Made by a program: the position numbers and the translations under genes | Part shown: positions 9,123 to 16,313 of the stretch, in pieces | Layout of the letters: every line of letters begins with the position of its first letter | Position numbering within the stretch: the first letter of the stretch is position 1 | Notes under the pieces: model-generated | Told to the model about the DNA's origin: nothing | The model's database searches: none | Seen by the model: only the letters and a program-made list of their open reading frames with translations | Origin: Dechloromonas denitrificans | Lineage (GTDB): Bacteria > Pseudomonadota > Gammaproteobacteria > Burkholderiales > Rhodocyclaceae | Assembly: GCF_020510685.1 (NCBI RefSeq) | Contig: NZ_CP075185.1 | Span: forward strand, 620,001 to 684,000 | Length of the DNA stretch: 64,000 bases | Direction of reading: 5' to 3'

Positions 9123-10823
9123 TCAGAAGGGAATTGCCAGGGAAAAGTGCAACTGCACTTCGCCGGTCCGCTGACCGTAGGCCAGATCGACCCCGATCGG
9201 TCCGGCCGGACTGCGCCAGCGCGCGCCGAGGCCGTAGCCGACGGCCAGCTTGATGTCGGCGAGGTCGTCGATCGCATCGCCGGCATCGACGAAGGCGGCG
9301 ATGCCCCAGCTGTCGTTCAGCCAGTGCGTGGCTTCGGCGCTGACGACGCCGAGATAGCGCCCGCCGACCGTCGCCGCGCCTTCCTTGATGCCGAGGCTCT
9401 GGTAGGCATAGCCGCGCACCGTGCCGGTGCCGCCGGTGCGGAACAGGTAATCCTGCGGAATGCGCCGGCGCGAATCGGCCTGGGTGTAGCCGACCTCGCC
9501 GCGCAGGGTCAGCGTATCGACCCGGCCGAGCGGTACGTACTGCAACCAGCGGCCGTGCAGGCGGACGAAGTTCTGGTCGGAGAGCGCCGCCTTGGCGCCG
9601 CCGCCGACCTGCGCCTGGAGCACGATGCCGTGGTGCGGGTCGAGCAGGCTGTCGACCCGGCGCCAGGTCCACATCACGTTGGGGACCAGCGCCCGGCTGG
9701 TGGTTTCCGGTGCGCCGTCCGGATTGCGGCGTTCTTCCTGCCAGTTCAGCGACAGGCGCTGTTCGATGCTGCCGCGCTGCTGCACGGTCTGCGCGCCAAA
9801 CGCGTAGCGCTCGGTCCGCAAGCCCTGGATGTCGCTGCCTTCGGCCATCAGGCCGACGCTGTGCCGGCGGTTCTTGCTGTCGGGCGGCAGGAAGACGTCG
9901 GCGTAGGCGGTTTGCCGCTTCTGCTCGAGGCGCACGCCGCTGTTCAGTTCCCAGGCCTGACTGAAGAGATTGGGGGTCTGGTAATTGACCTCGACGCGGG
10001 CCCCGGTGTTCGAGCTGGCGCCGGCCCCGAAGCCGATGCGGTGCGGCTGGCGCTCGCGGACGGCGAGCAGCACCGGGGCGGTGATTGTCCCGTCGGCATC
10101 GATATCGGCGTCACTGGCCGCCGGATCGAGCGTCGCCTGTACCGAAGCGAAGTAGGGCGTCGCTTGCAGCGTGCTCTGCAACGTGTTCAGGCGGTCGGCG
10201 CGGTAAGGCTCGCCGGCATGGACGACGCGGTTGTAGCGTTCGATCAGGTCCGGCGTGTAGCGTTGCAGGCCGGTGATGCGCAGCTCGCCGAAGCGGTAGC
10301 GCGGGCCGGCGTCGTAGTGGGCGCTGAGCGTCGCGCGCTGGCTGGCGGTGTCGATTTCGGCGGCGCTATCGACCAGCCGGGCGCCGGCATGCTCGGTCGC
10401 CAGCAATTCTCCGAGCACCTGCTGCTTGGCGGTATTCCAGTCGGCCTGGCGGAACGGCCGGCCGACCGGCAGGGACCACCCGGCGATCAGCGCCGCCCGG
10501 GTCTCGGCCGCGAGCGGGCCGTCGATGGCGACATCGACTTGGCCGATGGTGGTGCGCGGACCGGGATCGACTTTCAGCAGCAGCCGGCCGTCGCTATCGG
10601 CGAATTCGAGACGTGGCGAAAAATAGCCCTCTGTTGCCAGGATCTCGCCGAGCTGCTCTTCCAGCTTGTGCCGGCTGCCGGCCTCGGCCGGCAGGTAGGG
10701 CGTCAGCAGTTCGCTGATCGCATCGGTTGCCTGCAGCTCGATCTCGCCGGCCGCGAGCGGCGCGGCGAGCGCCATCAACAGCATGGGGAAGAGGCGCCGG
10801 GACGCCGCCGAGGCTTTGCTCAC
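9123..10823 (-). CDS. tamA: TamA, BamA-family outer-membrane beta-barrel protein
   Basis: 566 residues. A signal peptide ends near AAPLAAGEIELQ (cleavage around residue 25). POTRA domains fill about residues 26-260 (GPRTTIGQVDVAIDG, GPRYRFGELRITGLQ), and a 16-strand Omp85 barrel follows. The barrel carries the conserved loop-6 motif VRGY in GTVRGYAYQSLG and ends in a phenylalanine (LHFSLAIPF), as BAM substrates do. Three POTRA domains plus direct linkage to tamB identify it as TamA rather than BamA, which would have five. The stop codon sits one base before the tamB start, so translation is probably coupled. Confidence 0.92.
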   Translation of the reverse strand: MSKASAASRRLFPMLLMALAAPLAAGEIELQATDAISELLTPYLPAEAGSRHKLEEQLGEILATEGYFSPRLEFADSDGRLLLKVDPGPRTTIGQVDVAIDGPLAAETRAALIAGWSLPVGRPFRQADWNTAKQQVLGELLATEHAGARLVDSAAEIDTASQRATLSAHYDAGPRYRFGELRITGLQRYTPDLIERYNRVVHAGEPYRADRLNTLQSTLQATPYFASVQATLDPAASDADIDADGTITAPVLLAVRERQPHRIGFGAGASSNTGARVEVNYQTPNLFSQAWELNSGVRLEQKRQTAYADVFLPPDSKNRRHSVGLMAEGSDIQGLRTERYAFGAQTVQQRGSIEQRLSLNWQEERRNPDGAPETTSRALVPNVMWTWRRVDSLLDPHHGIVLQAQVGGGAKAALSDQNFVRLHGRWLQYVPLGRVDTLTLRGEVGYTQADSRRRIPQDYLFRTGGTGTVRGYAYQSLGIKEGAATVGGRYLGVVSAEATHWLNDSWGIAAFVDAGDAIDDLADIKLAVGYGLGARWRSPAGPIGVDLAYGQRTGEVQLHFSLAIPF

Positions 10824-10832
10824 CGCCGCATT

Positions 10833-12893
10833 CTAGCTGCCGGCGGCAGCGTCCGCCGACGGCTTCGGGGGCAGCAGGAAACTGCGCGGCTGTTGGCGCA
10901 AGCGCAACCAGATCGCCGAGAACAACGGCCCCCAGTGCTCGAACTGAATGCGCCGGGCGCCGAGGGCGGTGCGCAGGGCCAGCCAGAAACTGACCGCCAG
11001 GTTGGTGAAGCCGATCGCGGCGACGCCGAAGGCCGCCCACAGCACGGCCTGGACCGGCAGGGCAAACTGGAAGCCGATCAGCGCGTAGCCGAGATTGGCC
11101 GAGGAGAAGGCGATGTGGCGGATGTCGAGCGGCAGGCCGAGGATGGTGCCGATTACCCCGGTCGAACCGAGCATGCAGCCGAACAGGAAGTTGCCCATCA
11201 GGCCGCCCAGCCGTTCCTGGATGTAGTTGCCGAAACGCCCGGCCCGCTCGTCGCCGAACAGGCGGCGCAGCCCCGGCAGGCGCCCGATGCGCTGGCCGAT
11301 GTTGGCATAGGCCGCCTTGTTGTCGAAATAGCCGGTGATCAGCCCGGAGAGGAACAGGTAGAAGCCGGCAATCGCGGCGTGCGGCAGGGCCCAGCTCAAG
11401 GGGTCGAGATCGGCGATCAGGTGGGCGCCCTTGTCGGTCGAGATGACCGGCCCGCCGAGCCAGTGGCTCAAGCCGAAACCGATGGCGATGGCCACCGGCA
11501 GGGCGACCATCACGTTGCCGGCAATGGCCGCCAGCTGGCTGCGGCTGACCGCCGCGACGACATCGACCAGGCGCTCGAGGTCGGCGGCGCGGGTCGGCTT
11601 CAGATCGCCGAGCAGGCCGGCCAGCGTTTGCGCCGTCATCGCCGGCTGCTTGGTGGCCACCGTCATGCCGAGCAGGAAGATGAGGACGAAACCGAGGCCG
11701 TAGATCATGCTGAACAGGAAGGCTTCGACGAACAGCGGGGCGTGCAGGTCGGCGGTAAAGATCTTGAGCAGCGCCATGCCGCCGATCAGCACGCCGGCCC
11801 CGGCCGCCGAGCGCCACATCTGGCGGTAGTCGGCCGTCGTCTCGCAAATGTAGTGTTCGCCGGAGCGCGCCGCGTTCTCGGTGACGCGCACGGCGAGCAG
11901 GCGCGACAGCTGGGTCATGTAGAAGCCGAGACTGTTCCGGCGATTCTCGGCGAGGAAGGCGGCGCGGGCGAAGCCGGCCGAAGCCTCGATGGCTTCGGCA
12001 TGGCCGCCGCCGGTCAGGATGGCGACCAATTCGTGCAGGCGCAGCAGGCTTTGCTCGCTGCGCGTCAGGATATAGGACAGGTGCAGGCTGGTGCCGATGC
12101 TCAGGGCCCGTTTGCGGATGCGCTGCAGGGTGTCCTGGCATTGCGCGGCGATGACCAGCAACTGGCTGCCGTCGTCGGCGGTCTGTGCCGGGTCGCTCTG
12201 CGCGGCACGGAAAGCATTGACGAAGTCCAGCGCTTCGGCCGACAGCGCGATGAAACGTGGCGTATGGTCGTCGAAATCGGGCGAGGCGCGCATCAGCTCG
12301 CCCTCGATGCCGAGGCCGCTGACCCGGTGGGCAAGCAGCAGCACGGCGTCGAGCATCTGTTCCTCGATGGCGCGCCAGTCGAGGCTGCGCAATTCCTCGG
12401 CCGGGGCGATGAGCGCCCAGAAACGTTGCGATGCCCCGTCGGGGATGCGCTCCAGCCAGCGCCAGTCAGTGGGGCGGTCGAAAATGACGTGCAGGCAGTC
12501 CTTCAACTGGCGCTCGTCGAGCGCTTCGGGCAGCAGGCGATTGCCCAGGATGCGCCACCATTCGGAGAAAAAGCCGGTACCCGGCAGGATGCCGCTGTCG
12601 GTAAAGAAGGTCATCAGCCGGCGGGCGGCGATGAAATGCACGATATGGGCACGAAAAGCCCGGCGCAGTTCGCCATCGACCTCCAGTTCGCTCAGCATGC
12701 GCTGATAGCGCCCGGCCGATTCATCGTCGCGCCGGTTCTGTGGGCGCAGGACACTGATCAGGTGGCGGATCAGTTCCAGCGCGTCGGCTTCCGGGTCGCG
12801 AAACCGGGCGAGGGCGGCAACCACCGGCTGGTCGCTCGACGTTGGCTTGCCGAGAAGCCAATGGACAAATCTTTTGATGCTTGCCATTACCAT
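10833..12893 (-). CDS. Gcr-family multi-spanning membrane protein (annotated as 'site-specific recombinase')
   Basis: 686 residues. The N-terminal half is soluble and helical (about 1-330). The C-terminal half contains at least six hydrophobic helices (for example AGVLIGGMALLKIF, AFLFSMIYGLGFVLIFLLGMTV, NVMVALPVAIAIGFGLSHWL, HAAIAGFYLFLSGLITGYF, LPVQAVLWAAFGVAAIGF). The pattern matches the family named after Neisseria Gcr. Despite the database name, no tyrosine or serine recombinase catalytic motif is visible, and the architecture argues for an integral membrane protein of unknown function. An alternative start is ATG 12887 (MASIKRF). It lies 9 bases upstream of tamA on the same strand, so a joint transcript with tamA-tamB is likely. 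Confidence 0.8.
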   Translation of the reverse strand: MVMASIKRFVHWLLGKPTSSDQPVVAALARFRDPEADALELIRHLISVLRPQNRRDDESAGRYQRMLSELEVDGELRRAFRAHIVHFIAARRLMTFFTDSGILPGTGFFSEWWRILGNRLLPEALDERQLKDCLHVIFDRPTDWRWLERIPDGASQRFWALIAPAEELRSLDWRAIEEQMLDAVLLLAHRVSGLGIEGELMRASPDFDDHTPRFIALSAEALDFVNAFRAAQSDPAQTADDGSQLLVIAAQCQDTLQRIRKRALSIGTSLHLSYILTRSEQSLLRLHELVAILTGGGHAEAIEASAGFARAAFLAENRRNSLGFYMTQLSRLLAVRVTENAARSGEHYICETTADYRQMWRSAAGAGVLIGGMALLKIFTADLHAPLFVEAFLFSMIYGLGFVLIFLLGMTVATKQPAMTAQTLAGLLGDLKPTRAADLERLVDVVAAVSRSQLAAIAGNVMVALPVAIAIGFGLSHWLGGPVISTDKGAHLIADLDPLSWALPHAAIAGFYLFLSGLITGYFDNKAAYANIGQRIGRLPGLRRLFGDERAGRFGNYIQERLGGLMGNFLFGCMLGSTGVIGTILGLPLDIRHIAFSSANLGYALIGFQFALPVQAVLWAAFGVAAIGFTNLAVSFWLALRTALGARRIQFEHWGPLFSAIWLRLRQQPRSFLLPPKPSADAAAGS

Positions 12894-13053
12894 CCGTGAA
12901 TCGAAATCAAGGGCCTATGGTAATTGACCCGTGGCGAAAAACCGGAATTCTCTTTGCATGGCCGCGGCGCAGGAAAGCAACTATTCGTAATAGATTGAGA
13001 CGGTTTCCCTTACAATGTGGGGGTCTAAAATTTTCGACAGGGATACCCTCATT

Positions 13054-13713
13054 ATGAACATCGTCAAGAAATCACTGGTTCTGGCACTGCTGGCCGGTAT
13101 CGGCTTCGCTGCCAATGTCGCTCAAGCACAAGAGCGCGTTTATGTCATCGACCAGCGCGACGTCGTCGCCAAGAGCGGCTTCGGCCTGTGCTGGCGTACC
13201 GGCTACTGGACCCCGGCTGCTGCCGCCAAGGACGCCGCCGGTTGCGAATGCGACAAGGACCTGCTGCCGAAGGAAGCCTGCGAACCGAAGACCAGCGCTG
13301 CAACCGGCGCCGCCCCGGCGAAGACCGGCATTGTTGGCGAAAAGGTAACCGTCGCCGCTGACGCCCTGTTCGACTTCAACAAGGCTGTACTGCGTCCGGA
13401 AGGCAAGGCCAAGCTTGACGAACTGGTCTCCAAGGCCCAGGCGATCAAGCTCGAAGTGATCCTGGCCGTCGGCCATACCGACCGTATTGGTGGCGACGCC
13501 TACAACCAGAAGCTGTCCGAGAAGCGCGCTGCCGCGGTCAAGGAATACCTGGTTGCCAAGGGTATCGAAGCCAACCGTGTTTACACCGAAGGCAAGGGCG
13601 AAAAGCAACCGGTCACCGGCAACAAGTGCAAGGGCGAGAAGAAGTCCAAGGCGCTGATCGACTGCCTGCAACCGGATCGTCGCGTTGATATCGAAGTCAT
13701 CGGCACCAAGTAA
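13054..13713 (+). CDS. OmpA-family outer-membrane protein
   Basis: 219 residues from ATG 13054, chosen because it opens a clean signal peptide (MNIVKKSLVLALLAGIG... cleaved after AQA) and has a purine-rich GGGA about 10 bases upstream. The mature N-terminus is short, with a Cys-containing segment (FGLCWRTGYWTP, GCECDKD), not an eight-stranded barrel. The C-terminal OmpA_C peptidoglycan-binding domain (about 105-215) has FDFNKAVLRPEG, GHTDRIG, NQKLSEKRAAAVKEYL and PDRRVDIEV. It probably tethers the outer membrane to peptidoglycan. Monocistronic: a promoter-like TACAAT (13011-13016) lies upstream and a strong terminator follows. Confidence 0.92.
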   Translation: MNIVKKSLVLALLAGIGFAANVAQAQERVYVIDQRDVVAKSGFGLCWRTGYWTPAAAAKDAAGCECDKDLLPKEACEPKTSAATGAAPAKTGIVGEKVTVAADALFDFNKAVLRPEGKAKLDELVSKAQAIKLEVILAVGHTDRIGGDAYNQKLSEKRAAAVKEYLVAKGIEANRVYTEGKGEKQPVTGNKCKGEKKSKALIDCLQPDRRVDIEVIGTK

Positions 13714-13731
13714 TCAGCCGACGCTTCAACG

Positions 13732-13759
13732 AAAAGCCCTGCTTCGGCAGGGCTTTTTT
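13732..13759 (+). terminator. Rho-independent terminator after ompA-family gene
   Basis: A perfect 11-bp stem (AAAAGCCCTGC / GCAGGGCTTTT) with a TTCG tetraloop runs into a T tract. It sits 19 bases after the stop codon. Confidence 0.95.
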
Positions 13760-13779
13760 GTAACTACCGGTTTTGTCCC

Positions 13780-15972
13780 ATGCCCATTTGCTGCCGTTTG
13801 ATCCGCCCGTTGATTGTTGCCCTGCTGGCTGTCGCCCTTGTCGCGCACGCCGCCGAAGAACCGCGCCGGCCACGCGTCGGCCTGGTGCTCGGCGGTGGCG
13901 GGGCGCGCGGCGCGGCGCACATCGGCGTACTGGAAGTGCTGGAAAAACTGCACGTGCCGGTCGATTGTGTCGCCGGCACCAGCATGGGCGCCCTGGTCGC
14001 CGGGGCCTGGGCGGCCGGCATGTCGCCGGCCGTGATGCGGCAGAGCCTGGCCAGCGCCGACTGGAACGACATGTTCATCGACAATCCCGAATACTCGGAG
14101 ATGAGCTATCGCAACAAGGCGGTATCGAGCCGCTACCTGCCGGGCTCGGAGAGCGGCGTCGTGACCAATGGCGTCAAATACCAGTCGAGCGTCGTTGCCG
14201 GGCAGAAAATCAAGCTGTTCTTCAACCAGCTGGTGCGCGCCAATCAGGGCGAACGCGGCATCGAGCAATTGCCGCTGCCGTTGTCGATCATCGCCACCGA
14301 TATCGGCACCGGCCAACGCGTCGTCTTGCGTGACGGATCGTTGGCGACGGCGATGCGGGCCAGCATGTCGGTGCCCGGCCTGCTCGCGCCGGTCCTCCAT
14401 CGCGGGCACAAGCTGGTCGATGGCGGCCTGGTCGACAACGTGCCGATCGGCGAGGTGCGCGAGCGCTGCCAGGCCGACGTGGTGATCGTCGTCAATGTCG
14501 GCTCGCCGCTGCTCAAGGCCGAAGATGTCGGCTCGCTGCTGACGGTGTCGACCCAGATGGTCAACCTGCTGACCGAACAGAACGTGACGCGCTCGCTGGC
14601 CACGCTGCGACCGGACGACATCTACATCAAGCCCGAGCTCAACGGCATCACCGCCGGCGATTTCGAGCGCCATGCCGAAACGGCCGATCGCGGCCGGGAG
14701 GCGGCCGAGGCAATGAGCGGTCAACTGGCCCGCCTGGCCGTAGACCCGGTGCGCTATGCGGCGTGGTGGCGGGGTATCGAAGTGCTCAACCGGATCTCGC
14801 CGAAGATCGATGAGATCGAAATCGTCGGCCTCGACCGGGTCAATCGCGCGGTGATCGAGCGCCATCTGCATGTCGAGCCGGGGCAGACCATCCGGCCGAG
14901 CAGCATCAACCGCGATTTGCTCCGGATGTATGGCGACGGCTACTACGAAAGCGTCGATTACACGGTGCTGCAGCAGCGCGAGCGCAACATCCTGCGCGTC
15001 ATGCCGGTCGAGAAAAGCTGGGGGCCGGATTACCTGCGCTTCGCCGTCAACCTGCAGGCCGACAACAGCCAGGGTTCGGCTTTTTCGTTGCGCGCCGCCT
15101 ATCACCGGACCTGGCTGAACAAGCTGGGCGGCGAACTGATCGTCACCGGCGAAATCGGTTCGACCCATCGCCTGGGGGCCAATTTCTACCAGCCGCTCGA
15201 TCCGGCGCAGCGCTTCTTTGCCGAAGCGACGACCGGCGTCGAGCAGGCCCAGATCAACGTCTTTCAGGACGATCGCCGGGTTGCCCAGTACAAGGCGACG
15301 GAGAGCGGCATCGGCGCCTACCTCGGGGCCAATGTCGGCTTGCTCGGGCCGGTCCGTCTCGGCTGGGTCGAACGGCATCGTTTCTTCGATCTCGATATCG
15401 GCTCGCCCTCGTTGCCGAGCGCCGACCAGAAATTCGGCGGCTGGCGGACAACACTCGATTTCGATCAGTTCGACCGGATGTACTTTCCGACCCGGGGTTG
15501 GGCCGCCCAGCTGTCGTATTTCGATTCGCCGCAGCAGAACTATTCGCGGGCCGATGCCGATCTGCGCGGCGCCTTCGCGTTCGGCGGCACGGTGTTCAAT
15601 GCCCGGCTTCGCTACATCGGTTCGCCAAAGGGCGAATTGCCGCTCTACGATGCGGGAATGCTGGGCGGCTTCCAGAACATGACGGCCTTCGCGCCGAACC
15701 AGATCATCGGCGACGACATCCGCTACGCCGGTCTGCGCACCGAGCAGATCATCGGCCGCCTGCCGCTCGGCTTGCGCGGCGACATGCGCCTCGGGCTGTC
15801 CTTCGAGGCGGCGCAGGTCGGGATGCGCTACAGCGAATCGAAACTCAACGGGGTTCTCGACTCGACGGCGATCTATATCGGCGGCGAAACGCCGTTCGGT
15901 CCGGCCTATTTCGGTCTCGGCTACTCGACCAGCGGCGTTTCCAATATTTTCCTTTTTGTCGGGACACCCTGA
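13780..15972 (+). CDS. Patatin-like phospholipase with C-terminal Omp85-type barrel (PlpD-like, type Vd secretion)
   Basis: 730 residues. After a signal peptide (about 1-24) comes a patatin domain with oxyanion hole GGGGARG, nucleophile Ser68 in GTSMG, and the catalytic dyad aspartate Asp214 in DGGLVDN. A POTRA-like segment (about 340-410, EIEIVGLDRVNRAVIERHL) precedes a C-terminal beta barrel (about 420-730, with PTRGWAAQLSYFDS). This order is that of Pseudomonas PlpD, a type Vd autotransporter lipase. It probably hydrolyses phospholipids, with the patatin domain surface-exposed or released. It follows the ompA terminator and probably has its own promoter. Confidence 0.9.
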   Translation: MPICCRLIRPLIVALLAVALVAHAAEEPRRPRVGLVLGGGGARGAAHIGVLEVLEKLHVPVDCVAGTSMGALVAGAWAAGMSPAVMRQSLASADWNDMFIDNPEYSEMSYRNKAVSSRYLPGSESGVVTNGVKYQSSVVAGQKIKLFFNQLVRANQGERGIEQLPLPLSIIATDIGTGQRVVLRDGSLATAMRASMSVPGLLAPVLHRGHKLVDGGLVDNVPIGEVRERCQADVVIVVNVGSPLLKAEDVGSLLTVSTQMVNLLTEQNVTRSLATLRPDDIYIKPELNGITAGDFERHAETADRGREAAEAMSGQLARLAVDPVRYAAWWRGIEVLNRISPKIDEIEIVGLDRVNRAVIERHLHVEPGQTIRPSSINRDLLRMYGDGYYESVDYTVLQQRERNILRVMPVEKSWGPDYLRFAVNLQADNSQGSAFSLRAAYHRTWLNKLGGELIVTGEIGSTHRLGANFYQPLDPAQRFFAEATTGVEQAQINVFQDDRRVAQYKATESGIGAYLGANVGLLGPVRLGWVERHRFFDLDIGSPSLPSADQKFGGWRTTLDFDQFDRMYFPTRGWAAQLSYFDSPQQNYSRADADLRGAFAFGGTVFNARLRYIGSPKGELPLYDAGMLGGFQNMTAFAPNQIIGDDIRYAGLRTEQIIGRLPLGLRGDMRLGLSFEAAQVGMRYSESKLNGVLDSTAIYIGGETPFGPAYFGLGYSTSGVSNIFLFVGTP

Positions 15973-16028
15973 CGGCACCGCGTGCCGGCGGCTGGCATAC
16001 TGCCCGAATTGATGTGCTGGAGAAAATC

Positions 16029-16289
16029 ATGCAATTGCGTTTCCTGATCTGCCTGGTCGGCAGCCTGTTGTCGGCCGGCATGGGCCTCGCCCAAAGCAAC
16101 GCCGTTCCGGCCAGTCCGCCGGGTCCGGCGCGCCCGGCGATGCCCGGCCCGCTCGGGAGCGAGACGCGTTCGCTGGCCCCGGCGCGGCCGACGGCCAGAC
16201 CGGCCTCGCCGGTGGTCAAACCGGCGAAACCGGAACGTCCGACGCTGCCGGCCCCCGCCCGTCCGGCGCGGCCGGCCAGAGCCAACTGA
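16029..16289 (+). CDS. Small exported Pro/Ala-rich protein, unknown function
   Basis: 86 codons from ATG 16029, with GGAG 7 bases upstream. A signal peptide (MQLRFLICLVGSLLSAGMGLAQ) is followed by about 64 residues of low-complexity Pro/Ala/Arg/Lys repeats (recurrent PARP, PAKP). The cationic proline-rich tail could bind peptidoglycan or polyanions, but that is only inference. No homolog is recognised. A real gene is supported by the signal peptide, the ribosome-binding site and its tight fit between neighbours. Confidence 0.5.
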   Translation: MQLRFLICLVGSLLSAGMGLAQSNAVPASPPGPARPAMPGPLGSETRSLAPARPTARPASPVVKPAKPERPTLPAPARPARPARAN

Positions 16290-16313
16290 GCGACCGGACT
16301 GCTGGCCAATCGC

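Noticed and set aside
10833..12893. A true site-specific recombinase marking a mobile element
   Set aside because: No catalytic recombinase motifs and several membrane helices; no att-like repeats or cargo around it.
8745..12899. Very long plus-strand open frame opposite tamA and the Gcr gene
   Set aside because: It is antisense to well-supported genes and has no domain; long antisense frames are expected in GC-rich DNA with strong third-position GC.
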